Assembly: GCA_032622095.1 (NCBI GenBank)
Contig: CP136064.1
Location: 272,757,614-272,821,613, forward strand
DNA from: Siphonodentalium dalli
Taxonomy: Eukaryota; Mollusca; Scaphopoda; Gadilida; Siphonodentaliidae
Length of the DNA stretch: 64,000 bases
Direction of reading: 5' to 3'
The notes below the pieces were generated by a model. The model made no database searches and was not told the origin of the DNA. It worked only from the letters and a program-made list of their open reading frames with translations. Made by a program: the position numbers and the translations under genes. This document shows positions 36,330 to 48,924 of the stretch, piece after piece (position 1 is the first letter of the stretch; every line of letters begins with the position of its first letter).

Positions 36330-37430
36330 GAACTAATAGCTGCCAGTGGCCATCTTGGAATTTATTTTATATATATCACCTCATGTTAATAATCTAGTGT
36401 TGCCTGGATATTTCAAATTTCCGCATTTAACTAATTAAATTTTGAATTTCAATGATCAGAGCTGTAGCCTGTTTAGTTGCCTGATTCAATTCAGTTGTCA
36501 ATACGTGGGTAAGTACACATGTATATTTTGGTTTGATATACATGTATGGAGGTAGCAGTATGTAGAGTTTTATTTTTGAACAATGGAGCTTAATAACATA
36601 ACATAATCGGCATACTCGCGTGACCCAAATTAACCTACAGTTTACAGTATGCTTATTAATTGTAAGACAACAAACCCTCATGTCCGCTCCTTTATAGTGC
36701 AGACCCTACGTTTATTCATTTTCACCTGATGCTAACTTTTTGTGCACCCTTATACACATTTAGATCATGTGCCAATCGAGAGCCTTGCGCATACGAGAGA
36801 ATGCAATGGCTTATAATGTGATTTCTTAGAAAAAGTGATAATGACATTCTGACATTAAGTTTTCATTTCTGATTTCAGAACAAAGGTTTTAGAGAACAAG
36901 AAAATTACTCTTTATGTAAAGTGATCATGTCATTTCTTACATTAAGATTTTTGTTCTGTTATTTGAAAACATTTGACCAATGAATTTTTGAATATGTATA
37001 TTTATTTGTTCAAGAACACATCCCATTTATTTGATTTGTATCATCATCTAAAAGGCAATAATGTTCAAGAATATAACCATTTTTCTCTCGGGCAACCTCC
37101 ATTCTGAACTGTCATAATTTGTTGAACAAAATACCTATAAAAAATGCATGTCATAAACCTAATCTAATAAAAAATACGATAATTTAAAATCACCCTGATC
37201 CAACCAACTGTTCATGTAGAAAACAGGAATAACTAACAAAACCCTAATTGATTCCCATGTAAATCATGCATATAGTTTCCAGCGATATTTGTGTAGGAAG
37301 TGTTTCTTACGATAATGTTTTTTTCCCTTAGCTTCGAAACTTGCTTTCTTAATTAACAAACATTTTCTGATGTCACTTGCTAGAAAATTATTCGAAAATC
37401 ATCAAGAAATATGTTCTTGTGTCACTCCCA
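36330..37430. other. No gene seen
   Basis: AT-rich. The 36427-36681 minus frame has no recognisable domain. Loosely repeated 'tcatgtcatttctta'-like words occur around 36830-36960. Confidence 0.45.
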
Positions 37431-37435
37431 AGAAA

Positions 37436-37585
37436 ATATTTCTTATTTTAAGTTTATATTTCTCAAAATAAGAATTACTAAAATTTGAGAAAATCCACCA
37501 AAAAAAATCAGCAAGAAAACAAATTCTTATGTCACTCCCTACAATATATTCTTATTTTAATTGTATTTTTCTCAAAATAAGAACA
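37436..37585. repeat. Two copies of a TTCTTATTTT hairpin unit, ~111 bp
   Basis: TTCTTATTTT…AAAATAAGAA (perfect 10 bp arms, ~15 bp loop) occurs at about 37438-37473 and again at 37549-37584, each preceded by 'atgtcactccc' or 'gtgtcactccc'. This is a short tandem repeat whose unit contains a hairpin. Confidence 0.8.
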
Positions 37586-37622
37586 TCGTATTTGGAAGTG
37601 AATGTGTAACACATCTGGGACA

Positions 37623-38126
37623 TCAAACCATTCGTGTCCGATTTTGCCAATATAACCCTGCAAGGTGTGACTCGAAATGTAATTTAAAATTCTTAGAAAA
37701 TTATAGTACGGTCTACCATATAAACATGTAGCACGATGCAAGATCAATGAATCAAACTTGACTTACGTTATGTCGCTTTCACCCTTACTTACCACCAGTT
37801 CTTTGTCGGGTAAAAGTTTATTCATTGAATATAATAAAATATACGAGATTTACCGTAAAATACTCACCTGTCTGTAGCATTCCGCTATCGTCATTGAACA
37901 GCACACAATTGAAACCATTCGCGGCGAACGATTTGCATCCCGTTTTCTTAAGGCAATGGGCACCACAGTCCATTTCTGATTTTGACTTTGTTGTTGCCAA
38001 AATATGGTCCTGGTTCATTTGGCCGCTGCCTTGGAAATAGTTAACACTAACAAACTTTGAGTTAGTCGCTATTGCTCCACAAATGCATATCATAAATATT
38101 ACAAAACATGTCATGTTCATTTTCAT
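37623..38126 (-). CDS. Putative small secreted PAN/apple-like protein
   Basis: Exon 1 runs 38126-37868 (86 codons plus one base). It starts MKMNMTCFVIFMICICGAIA, a clear signal peptide with likely cleavage after GAIA. It continues with a cysteine-rich stretch: DCGAHC (Cys54, Cys58), TGCKSF (Cys64) and FNCVLF (Cys74). The spacing 'C-x3-C-x5-C-x-(S)F…C' resembles PAN/apple domains, which bind proteins or carbohydrates. The exon ends CAG|GTGAGTA, a near-ideal donor in phase 1. A candidate acceptor (caccttgcag) ends at 37658. Joining there adds about ten residues and a stop at 37623-37625, giving a 97-residue protein with a 210 bp intron, but a more distant next exon is equally possible. The Met codons at 38126, 38120 and 38114 are all usable; I chose the first. 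This is the best host-gene candidate in the window. Function is inferred only from the fold-like pattern. Confidence 0.55.
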
Positions 38127-38135
38127 TTGGAACAA

Positions 38136-38880
38136 TCACAAGTGAATAGTTGGACAAGACTGATTTGTCTCGACGAGCGCTCTCTTTGAGTCAACCAACG
38201 CCAGAAAGAAAGCCGAGATCGAATAATATTTCATTCGGCGCGCGCCGTGATGGCAGGTATGTTGCTCCGCCAAATCGCGCCACTTATGTCACCAAGAAAC
38301 ACGCCAATCATCCAGATGAGACGTATGTTAATGACAATGTAGAGTAACCGTTTCGATCGTATCTAATGCGAGTGAGAGCGAAGTAGTGCGCCATTCATAC
38401 GCCGTATCGACTGAGCTACTGTCACCCATGTCTTGCATTGCCATGGGCCGATATCAATATGAAGACAACAAACAACCTTTGTACAAAACTTGTACACGTA
38501 TCGACATATCCAGGGTTCACTCTGGCCTGGAAATTATTTTGACAATTTTTTGGTTTGGCTATTTCTAATTTATGGTGAACATTTTTTCAGAAAATGTGAC
38601 CAAATTGAAAACAACATAAGGTGAATCAAGAAAACAGAATCTGAAAGAAAAATATGAAGAAACACGCACACACATAACTGAACAAAACGTGAGTTGGGCG
38701 ATCGAACTACACACGCACGGATAGGAACAAACAACTTAAATAGGTCTAGTCGACCACGTACTAGTATATCAAAGTAGTAAAGTGTTGTCAAGTGACTAAG
38801 AAAGTAAACCGCTCTAGCAGCTAATCATGATGTTTTGATAATTAAGCATCCCTGATTTTAGATAAATTTGTTATTAATTA
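38136..38880. promoter_or_regulatory. Region upstream of the PAN-like gene
   Basis: If the minus-strand gene above is real, its promoter lies here. I see no clear TATA box. There is a perfect CGGCGCGCGCCG palindrome near 38239-38250 and moderate GC enrichment to about 38450. Nothing else is recognised up to the minisatellite. Confidence 0.25.
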
Positions 38881-38883
38881 ACA

Positions 38884-39790
38884 GGTCACCACTACTTGTA
38901 TACCTATTCGCCACACCCATGGTAATATAACCACTCGATATATTCATATACAGCCCACCCATGACCATATATTGAATCCAGGTATACATACACACACATC
39001 ACCAATGACCATTCAGCCCTTACCGATATGCCAATACCCATATACACGACCACTCATACCTTCCATACTTGCATATACACATCACACATGCCAATTCAGC
39101 AATTCACAATTTACTTATGCACGCCATCGATGATCATACAGCTACTCCCAATACACCCACCAATGACCACCCAATGATAATACATCCACGACATATATAA
39201 ATATACATCCCATCCGTTACCAAAAGGGCACGACATATATATTCACACGCTCGCCAATTGACCATCCAGCTTACTCCAGGTATGCGTATACACTTCAATC
39301 ATGACCGTACATGTCATTCCATGTGCACCTATACACATTACCATAACCATAAAATCACTCCATATTTAACCACATATTCCAACCATGATCATACAGAGAG
39401 CACATGTACACATAGCCATCCACCTGTCACAATACAGCCACACACGATACACATGTACATCCAAGACATTACAGTCACTCCATATATACATAACCAACAC
39501 ACAGCTACTCTCGTTGTATACATACACCACACCAATGGCCTTACAGCCACATCGGGTACACCCGAACTGGGTACACACAACCATACACCGTACAGTCACT
39601 CCATCTATACCGATTCACCTCACACATGACCATACAACCACTCTTTGTATACCGTATATATCCCCATGGACTCCCCACTCATAACCATATAGTCACTCCT
39701 TGTATACCTATTCACATCATGCATGACCATACAATAACCCCCGTGTACGTATTCACCTCACCTATGATTATACAGTAACTCCCTGGCTGC
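38884..39790. repeat. ~45 bp minisatellite array
   Basis: Same family and orientation as 24655-25690 ('accatacagtcactcc', 'tgtatacctattcacctc'). The open frames on both strands are repeat translations. Confidence 0.85.
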
Positions 39791-39799
39791 CATCATGGC

Positions 39800-41158
39800 A
39801 TCCACCCTGTATCCAGTTGATCAATTTTTATCTTTATGGGCCAGAATAGCCACATAGTATGGTTCATCTCAGTTCCGTCTCAGAGTTCTGCCCATTTCCT
39901 TTCAATAATATGGCCAGCATCACAAACGAGGTTCTCGGCAAAATTCCATACTGCAACTTTAAAATGAATTTTGCATGCCCATACGGAACTGGGACAACCA
40001 GAATAGAACATATAGTTGTCAGCTAATTATCTAACACGCATAATAACCAAGTGAGTCACAATTTGGTATCTTTTCGGAAAACGCAGAGAATAATGTTCGT
40101 GATATAATTATGTAAAAAATGAACTTTTTACCAAAATTTGTTGCCATTTTGGAAGCCTTCTTGAGCAATTTGGTCTACAAACACCGTAGTGTGACACATT
40201 TAAAATAGACCAAAATAAAAAATACCTTTCATACCAAAGATAGTTACATTTTAATTGGAAAAATGGTCCAAACCTGATAAAATATGTTTTGTGAGAGAAA
40301 AATCCAATATTTCTGGTGATGTCAGTGGTGAAAATAGCAACAATTAACCATGGTGCATCAGACTTGTTATTATTCAATGTATAGAAGGCAGAATAGACAA
40401 TTGTATACGTCAATCACAACTTAAATTGATTTAAGAAGGTTTCTACTTGTTTTCTAAGTTGAGGGGGGGGGGGGGGGGGGGCTAATTCAAATCCAATTAA
40501 ACATTGTACTGTTCAAAATTAGATCAATTGCTTAAGGCGTATGGTAGAAATACGTAACTAGTTTTCAAAAACTTATACATATGCCTTTCTATCCTGTGCG
40601 TTGTGCACGCGAGTCGGATTTTACAAATTAAATTATGATGAATAACCCTGAATTTTGGGTGTGATCACATTTGTGGTCATAATATTCCCATTAGAGAGTG
40701 GATGGACATGGGGCATGCGACACTGTGCATCACTGTGCAGTATATATGTATATGAGAAGCATGACATGAGGCATTAGTATCTTTCTACTAAACTGTGCTT
40801 CCAGAGTTATCAGAAATACAGTATCGGTGTTATTTCTTACCCAAATAAATTTTAAAACGGGGTATGTGGGTTAAAGGACCACTGGGAGATAATAGGATGT
40901 CCAATGACTCCTATATTTCTATCGTATCACAGTAAAGCTGTTTTTGTAAAATTGGCGCGGTTTACACGATCAAAGTTCGATTTTCTTTACAATATGTTAA
41001 AAGCAACTAATTATATAGAGTTACGCTTCTTGAATTTGTGTAGGGAAACTCGAGTCAGCATAACACAAAAATCTGGCTGCTGATTGGTTGAATATCATTG
41101 AGGGAAATATGGAAGGGGTCTGGATATTATGCTGCCATGACGCGAACATTGCGTTAAA
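39800..41158. repeat. Composite dispersed repeat, segments A and C
   Basis: Segment A (39830-40430) joins directly to segment C (about 40430-41158), with segment B missing. Segment C begins 'aagaaggtttctacttg', includes an 18-base G run (40464-40481) and ends 'atgacgcgaacattgcgtta'. The inverted full copy is at 55861-60110. The site at 41134-41135 is the empty form of the palindrome insertion found in that copy. Confidence 0.9.
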
Positions 41159-41189
41159 AATCTGAAGTGGGGTACCCCACTAGACAAGA

Positions 41190-41700
41190 TAATTAATATT
41201 TAGCGTTGAATTAGTCGACCCGCGCGCAATTTATCAGTTGTCTTTGACGAAAATATCCATGGGAGTGCTGCTGTCACGACTTGTGGTATTAGTTGTCCAC
41301 GGCCGGTTTATATTAACCCCTTAATAACGATACATTGTATTGCGATTTTCAATTAGTATAGCCACGACTGTCGAGGCGCCCCACGGACCCGTATGCAGGT
41401 ATTTTGTATATCGTGCAGTTGCTTGAAGTTGACCAAGTGTGTCCTGTGCGAATCGACTTTCTGTGTCGTTCAAGGCAGGTTTTATTAACCCCTTGAATGC
41501 ACATATTGGTTACAGCTATATAGTGACGCGCGTTTGTCCAAGTCTGTCTGAGACTGGCCAAGCAGTTCCTCGTCACGGTGTCAGTGGCCGGGAATGATTT
41601 TTTTTATTTCGTCCAGTTGCGGGACGATAACAGGGTGTATTCTGTGAAAATTGACTGGTTTCATTAACCCCTTCAATACCGATATTAGCTATATGGTGTG
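41190..41700. repeat. ~180 bp repeat, three diverged units
   Basis: 'tattaacccctt' or 'cattaacccctt' occurs at about 41310, 41488 and 41663, each followed by 'aatacc' or 'aatgc' and 'gctatat', and preceded by 'cgtgcagttgc' or 'cgtccagttgc'. Two C-runs lie just downstream (about 41766-41778 and 41817-41828). Confidence 0.6.
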
Positions 41701-41759
41701 GCACGGGCCAATATAGTCATATATGCCTATAGCGTAATAGATACAACTACACTAACGCA

Positions 41760-42740
41760 GGGTGGACCCCCCCCCCCTTCGTGCATATATGCAATGGTCA
41801 GACCAGAAGCTATAGCCCCCCCCCCCCAATTGGGGGATCGTATCCCATGCGTTAACGTCGCCAAATGGCCGAGAACCCCATGCATCCGTCCACCCAATTC
41901 TGATAGTTTTCAACTGATCACCACTACGTGTAGCCTAAATAAAACCATACGAATGGGGAATATATACCCCTACCTATGTTATACCAATTACCAAACTATA
42001 CTGTCGGATAAAGTTGGTACAGGTTGTCATATATAATGATATATATATGCTAATATTTTACTTTTATGTCGTGAACCCATCAGTTCCCGCTAATCGAAAA
42101 TTCTACCTAGATCTACAAATTTGGCATGCATATTCTTAATGACATTATTAAAGGGGCACAAAGCATTTAGCATATTGCTATAAACAATAAGAAACGTAAA
42201 TTCGCCTCAAAATAATACTCCACGTCCCGTGAACAGTCCAATAACTTCAAATGAAGATGAAACATATGACTAAAGCTCATTGTTTTATTGAACAACACCG
42301 CAGCACAGTAAACAGTTAACAATAATATACTGTACTTTGTTCACATTGAGGAGACGTTTGATGTTATATAACGTGCTCAGTTATCCACAATGTCACTGGC
42401 CACGGCGGTCGTGATCGAATGTTAAACACATATTATGGACTTTTTCAGGTGTGTTAAACTGTTAAGTTAGTATTGAGGCACTAGGTCAACTGGAGGAATG
42501 TAGCATTCTACTACATCGCCGATAATATAAATCAAATCTACCGTACCACTCCATAGAGAACATCATCTGAACTACTCTCAATTGTAAATATTTACTTCGC
42601 GATTCGGGACGCAACTATCGGCGATAAAGTAACGAAAATGATTTAGCCATCGAGAGTCACTGAATTTAATTAATATATAATAATGACGGTTCTTAGTCAG
42701 TTTGGATTTAATATTTGTAAACAATAACTGCTTTGAGCAA
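41760..42740. other. No gene seen
   Basis: The 112-codon frame 41698-42036 runs through C-rich simple sequence and has no domain. The remainder is AT-rich with no structure noted. Confidence 0.4.
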
Positions 42741-42749
42741 TATTATCAT

Positions 42750-43460
42750 CCATTTCTACTTGATCACCCTACCGGAGTGTTTCACATCACTTTAAAGGAA
42801 TTACAGAAGAAATGTTCAAACATGACCAGAGACGCAGTGAACTGTTCAAGACAGTGTGCGTTGATTAGCGGAAACGTGTTAGGCCTGCAACCAAAGGTGT
42901 GGTGGTCACGCCAATCTTATCTAAAGATTATTTTTATCTCGTGGCCTATAGCTTGTTGACCTTATCGACATGCAGTTGCTACCACATTGTTCTTGTAAGT
43001 GGATAATGGTGTATCAGGACCATCTAATAACATTCTGCATAGTCCGTCCGTTGACATCGAAAAGAGCTTGTGATGTTGCGTATCAACTTGGATATATTTC
43101 TTCTGTTCGGCGCGCCACAGCGTGACAATGGTTCAGAAGTCACTGCTAAAATAATGTCTGAATTAAAGCAGTTTGTCAGAGCTTGTGGTATATAGTGCAT
43201 GGGAAATCTCGCCATCCACAGAGTCAGTTATCTATTGAGCATGCAAGCTATGACATGAAAGACATGCTTGTTGCATGGGTGAGTGATAACGATACCTCGG
43301 ACTGGACTATGGTGTACGAAATATGTGAGAGTTCTAACTAGAACAATCACCATCGTCACATCTTCATCGCTACCCCATGCTGTGATCCAAAAGTGTCGGC
43401 GACAATGTGACGGTGCCCATTCCATCTGTTGACAGAGGACGCGGAGATCAATGAAACATT
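42750..43460 (+). pseudogene. KRBA2-like integrase relic
   Basis: In three alternating plus frames the sequence follows the order of a DDE integrase. It shows ELQKKCSNMTRDA, SELFKTVCVD with a TAG at 42866-42868, TKGVVVTPILSKDY, VDLIDMQ (first acidic block, 42955-42975), KWIMVYQDHLITFCIVRPLT, DIFLLFGAP, RDNGSEVTAKIM (Asp codon 43124-43126) and HGKSRHPQSQLSIEHA (Glu codon 43237-43239), then DMLVAWVSDNDTSDW and a TAG near 43351. The Asp-to-Glu spacing is close to 35 residues, as in retroviral-type integrases. Proteins with these blocks are usually annotated in invertebrates as KRAB-A domain-containing protein 2-like and are element-derived. Frame changes near 42834, 43088 and 43195 show that it is dead. 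No flanking LTRs or TIRs were seen. Confidence 0.8.
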
Positions 43461-43469
43461 TTCGGTGCT

Positions 43470-45720
43470 ATACAGCTGTGGAAAACTGATAATATACGAT
43501 CGGCTACCATTCTGGTGTGCTTAAAACATAACATGTAATTGCGGTGGATCTAAGAGATGCAAGATCGAGCGATTTCTTTGCTATAAAATATGTGTTCTGT
43601 AAAAGTAGATGTCACTCATGTACGAATTCTTGAAACAAATTTATGAGTTACCGCATATCATTGTGTATTCTGTGTTACTGTATGTATGTTAAATAGCTAT
43701 AATTTCATAAAAAATGTATATCTTAATCCTTAATATATGTGTATTAAATAGGCATTTGGCACTAACATTCAGTCAGAAGTTTTAGTCATTTGGTCAAAAT
43801 GACTGGTTTGACAGATTGACTGCAACATATACAAAACAACAAATTACGCAAATGCGCTAACATGCAAACGGAGTCTCGGGATCATATGATAATAATGGTT
43901 AACCAACTGTTGTTTGATTATCACGCGCACCGCAGAAGCGACGGATCATTCTGCATATTGATAGGCTTAGAGTGCATGGAACTTAATTTTGTCCACTATA
44001 GTAATAAATTTGTAGTCGTCAATGCTTCGCAAATGCTGGACAATTGTCAATCATCGATTCGAAAAGTTCGCTTCGTAGTTGTGTATACTAAATACGGAAA
44101 TGTTCTTCATCTTGTATGAAATCATCACAACAAAACACGCACTTAAATTTCTCTCTACTAATGTTACTTGGGGCTGAAGATGTTGCTCCTTCTCTATATA
44201 TATCAGTGAATGGTTACTGATAGTGAATCTGGTGAAAGCTATTCTGTCTTCGATGTGGTTAAAGTCTATATTATTTATTGAAAAGACGATGCGTATTGTA
44301 TGTATGTTCAAAGAATGTGATGTTTTTCACCATTATTGTGGATCTGCGTTTGGTGCCAGATATCATACCCGCGGACAGAATACGAGTACACTATATAAAT
44401 TGTTCGAATTCAAAAACAATACACAAAGAAAAATCCCAAACAGTATTGATAGTGGCAGAGATAAACTCGCCATCATCGAGTCGGGGCTTCCATTACAAAT
44501 GTCGACGTATGACCTTTCAAAAGCTTCAACCCATAGATTTGATCCGAGACGCTAAACTGCATGGGAAGTTTGACGTAAAGACTGAAAAGAAATTTTATTA
44601 TATATAGTTTGATAAGAGTATAGAAGATGCATTAGACATTTGTGTTGTAACAATATAGTGCCCGACAGTATGAATATGTGTCTCCGATTGAAATTTTTCC
44701 GGCACACCAACTGTTCGGGCTTCTTTGTGCACGCAAATCGACTCTGGTATTTCTAAAGCTTTAACCATCACACTGGCATATCACTTCTATTCAAAGCAAG
44801 TACAACTAGAATGCACTCACTGGAGCTGCCTATACTTGCGCCCATCACACATTTGGCATGTTGTGTGGTGTCTTGCCAACAACAGTTTGAACCACGCGTG
44901 GTGGCCCCTCGTTTGAGAGATCGATAACAAAAATCTAGATATCAAATCTCTGTTCACCCATCGCTGAAATAGTTGTATGTACGGACAGAATATCTCTGTT
45001 ATCTCAAGTTGATCTATTACACTAATGATAGTCTTAGTAATACGTACGAGTTGTTTGAATATTAATATAACAATGTGGACATCGTTCATATGAAGGGTGT
45101 GAAGACGATTGATTGCCGATGATGCTATATTATACCAATTGGGTTAAATTAGTAGTTTGACTAGAATGATATCAAGTGTGTATGCCAGTGGCAAAAACCA
45201 TCAAAGTAAATTATAAAATACCGACACAATTAAATAAAAGAAACGCGATCATTGGTTAGTCTTTGATTAACAATGTGTCAATGTGAACATGCCCTTAGCG
45301 ACTGATCTACAGACTTCGGGAACATTTCAAAATGTATATTGCGTTGAGAATGAGAAAGCTTGTTTTCCCAGTTAATTAATAAGGCATTTTAATAATCCAT
45401 GTTTTCCCCATTCACATTTTCAGTGCAATTGTTTTTCAATTGAACCACGCGCTCGACTGTTTGGCCGGACATGATTTATATGCACCAGGATCTTTCGAAA
45501 ATGTTTTGAACTTTCCAGAAATATGTTCGCACCTCACAGTCACTGCGAAAAAAACGATTCTGCACGCATCTTTTAGATTTGATCTCAACTCATTTCCTCG
45601 AGTTTCAAGTTACATAAAATAGGCTTCTAATGGGCATGTACTGTTGCCCACGTTTGTTTTACATGCAGTATATATATTTATAATCACAACCCAAAAGGGT
45701 TGTTTTACGGTATTGCGTAA
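43470..45720. other. No assignable gene
   Basis: Open frames at 43862-44119 and 44223-44607 have no recognised motifs. The 44465-44590 stretch shows weak similarity to 52880-52985 (words 'gtcgagactt'-like, 'cgtcgata', 'cttcaaaag.ttcaacc'), suggesting an old duplicated sequence. Otherwise nothing is seen. Confidence 0.35.
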
Positions 45721-45738
45721 GCGACGCAAGTATAGTTG

Positions 45739-45746
45739 TGACGTCA
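45739..45746. promoter_or_regulatory. Consensus CRE, TGACGTCA
   Basis: A perfect 8 bp CREB/ATF palindrome. On its own it proves little; it lies about 330 bp upstream of the candidate first exon at 46076. Confidence 0.35.
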
Positions 45747-46049
45747 CTAATTTCTATACTCTATCAACCTCAAAATTTGTTTTTTACATCCGGGCGATTC
45801 GGACCTATGGGGCTTTATGGTGGCCGCCATGTTGGAATAACCTTGACAAATTAACAAAAACGAATTTATTTATCTTCTTCGATCAGCCTCCCTGTTAAAT
45901 TTGAAAAACAAAATCAACCTTATTCAAAATTAAATGATTGAAGTGGATTTAGTTGACATTAACATAGGCGCATAGCATTCGGCAAACTTCGTCAGATTCC
46001 GAACCGTTGCAGTTTGAGATTACGTCCCCTGGCCCATAGTAACGTTGCG

Positions 46050-46225
46050 ATTGGTGACGTAATTTTCGTTACAAAATGGGTGCGCCTAGGTGCAAGAAGT
46101 TATCGGCGAGTGCATATTCGAAATTCTCCGTTGTTGTTCTCGTGCTGAATGTTATTGGTATAAGCCAATCGATTGGGCATACATTGTGTGTGAAGTCTCC
46201 GGACTTGGTTGAACAGCGAAAGTGA
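46050..46225 (+). CDS. Candidate first exon / 49-residue ORF with signal-like N-terminus
   Basis: An inverted CCAAT box (ATTGG, 46050-46054) directly abuts a CRE-like TGACGTAA (46055-46062). Fourteen bases later an ATG in good context (acaaaATGG, 46076) opens a 49-codon frame ending at TGA 46223-46225. The protein starts MGAPRCKKLSASAY and has a hydrophobic core KFSVVVLVLNVIGISQSIG, compatible with a signal peptide or anchor. The combination of CCAAT, CRE and an optimal start is promoter-like. I cannot find a clear downstream exon; possible weak donors lie within the last 70 bases. It could also be a chance frame. Confidence 0.3.
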
Positions 46226-46299
46226 AACTCAGTCAGTCGGAAAGAAACTGAATGATGAATCTGTGACTGAAAAAATATGAAAATCAACAACAACGAAAT

Positions 46300-48900
46300 G
46301 CAAAATGATGGTCAGTGGAGACAGTGGGGTGGACTGTGGACTTTGGACTGTGGATTGACTGTGGATGTTGGACTAGTTTGTGGTCACCACGGTGATTTGA
46401 CTTGTTCTGTTAAATTTTAAGTATGTTTTCACCTGGACTGGTTAGTGTTGCAAGCGGTAAATTGTTCCATCTACTTCTCTAAATTTAATTGTTAATAGCT
46501 GACAGTGTCAGGTCAAGGAAATCAGAAAATGGACATTTTAGAGCTGACTGATTTACTGAAATTACTCATTTACTACTAGTACTACACTATTAGGATTGTA
46601 TTAGTCACTAATTTAGTGATTACAGATTAATAAATTTAGTTTTCAACGACTTCTGGCTCAGTCTCACCCACTCACTGTGACTGTGAGTGTGACTCGGGTC
46701 AAAATACAATTCTAGCCAGTTACAGACTACAGAGCAGTCGACACACAGATGTGACAAGCACGTGAAGCCCAGTGAATTGGTGACTGACAAAGTGAGTCAA
46801 TTAACTTGGTGAGTGAAGGAAAAGAAGAACATCTCCCATTTGGTCTCGGCACACTGCAGAGTGCAATGACTGGTGAGAGGATATGCTTTCAACTTTCCAT
46901 CTAAGAATTCTGTTTCCTGTGATGGACAGCTCAAGTTAAATATAATAATTATAATAATAATGCACTGTTAATAACGCCATTAAGTTAAAGGTGATTTGTT
47001 TCAGCATTCTCATATATTAAATATTTCATGATTTTAACACTGTGTTCTCGGTTTAAACCTTAAGCATTAACCGGGAACTCGGCCAGCATGGCTAGCATAT
47101 ATACTAGTGGCTATTTGTGGAAAAATTATTAAATATAGCCCTGCGTACTTGCTATTGTCGACCTGACACATTGGGATTGGAATAATCTGTATGCTAAACA
47201 TAATAATTCCAGGCCAAGATGTTCCAACTGCCATGACCTTTTAGTTCTACATGATTCATGGGGCAATCGCAGATGGTCATATAAATGTTTAATCTGATAG
47301 CATTTTCTTAGACCATGCCATGAATCTCTATGTATCTATGCCCGTCGAGAATGATATATTCCACCAGTACAAAGTTTTTGCTGTTGCGATAGGGAAGTTT
47401 GTAACAATGAAAAAACAGTACAGGTAATAAATTATGAAATACCCGTTCCTTAATAATGTGTGTTATAGAATGTGAAGGTCTAACTTTGAAATTGCAAGAT
47501 TTAAGTGACTTTGTGGTTGATTTTGCTTTGCGTCCCTTACACCAATGTAATTCCTCCCGGGCAATTATAAAATTCTCAACGATCATTAAATTATATGGCA
47601 TAGAAACATATATAGAATTAAATTAAAATAGAATTAAATAAAATTAAATTTCCATCACTATTATTAATTTCAGTCTCCACTATCAATAGTATTATAGTAT
47701 TGACCATCACACTGATGGGACACCTGAGAGTACGATATAATCTCACAAAAGTCACAAACAAGCAAGCAATCTCGAGCTGGGACCACCCCTACTGTGAAGT
47801 AGATTATCGAGGAACAAGTATTAACAATAAAGGAAAATATATTCCCTTCTTGATCATTCATTGTTATAAATTTCGCTGTCAGAACATAAAATAGTTCCCA
47901 GGTTTGTGTACAGTGCAATTGGTGTAATATGGTCTATAGTACGGTCATATCTAGTGTAGAGATTCATGACATGATCTAGTATTTTTTGTGGTTCGATGGT
48001 CTTTTAAGGTGAACTCAGTAAACGTGCATATATGCACGTTTGATTAATTAGTAGTAACCGTATAGGAAACGCCCCGCACATACCACTATTGCACAATGAC
48101 ATCAGTTTGTTTGATCTAAATTATTTATCCACTCCAGCCCCAAAACAATAGTCATTTGGCAAATTATGTAATTCCTTTTTAAGTGCCTATCATGCATCTA
48201 CTGAAGGTGGATCCTACCACAGGCCAGAAATTGTGTCCCATTGAGTCATTGTGCCCCCACCCGTGTAACTCGATGAAAGTCAAGCATACATAAACGTCTA
48301 TAAATAAATCAGATGTGGCTATGTGAAATATGTAATAAATGCCCGTTTTCCACATCACAAAAATGTATTCAGTATTATATCCAATAAACATATTTTTCCC
48401 TTGAAATTGCAAAAATTAAATTAATTGATTTTGCCTTGAAAATTGGTGGCTGGGCCAGAGTCAACCTTCACCTGATGATAGCATTTTGATCACATATAAT
48501 AACATGTGTTATATGGCTAATATCTCTGGACTGGCCCCATTGATATTGGTCTGGAAATTAGAGAAATGTTAGAGGCAATGTCTCACTCTGGCCCATGTCT
48601 AACTGTGGCCAACATTCCACTATATCTGGTGCTGCAACATATTCTCGTGCAAATAGGTTTATATTGTACCTAAATATTCACATAGGTTCATATTTTTATT
48701 CATTTAAATTTGTTTAAATCAAAATTTAGAAAAACTAACGCCATTATACACTCTGCCAGGGCACCCCGAGTCACCACACCAAATTTCGTTGAAATGCGGA
48801 CACCAAAATTACCAAAGACGCGTTGGTGTCAACTTTACTCCAGTCCTATATGTATATATATATAAACAGTCCCACGAAACATTTATTGATGAACGTGTCG
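46300..48900. other. No assignable gene
   Basis: The 46310-46380 stretch is a 'ggactgtgga' simple repeat. Frames at 47308-47601, 47670-47918 and 48179-48412 (minus) carry no recognised motifs. The remainder is AT-rich. Confidence 0.4.
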
Positions 48901-48924
48901 TGGTATGTTCATACAGGATCTGGT

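Noticed and set aside
39258-39684. Frames of 77-123 codons on both strands
   Set aside because: Minisatellite translations, same reason as above.
48179-48412. Minus-strand frame with HGWGHNDSMGHNFW, considered as a metal-binding domain
   Set aside because: The His spacing fits no metalloprotease motif and the rest of the frame is AT-driven low complexity.
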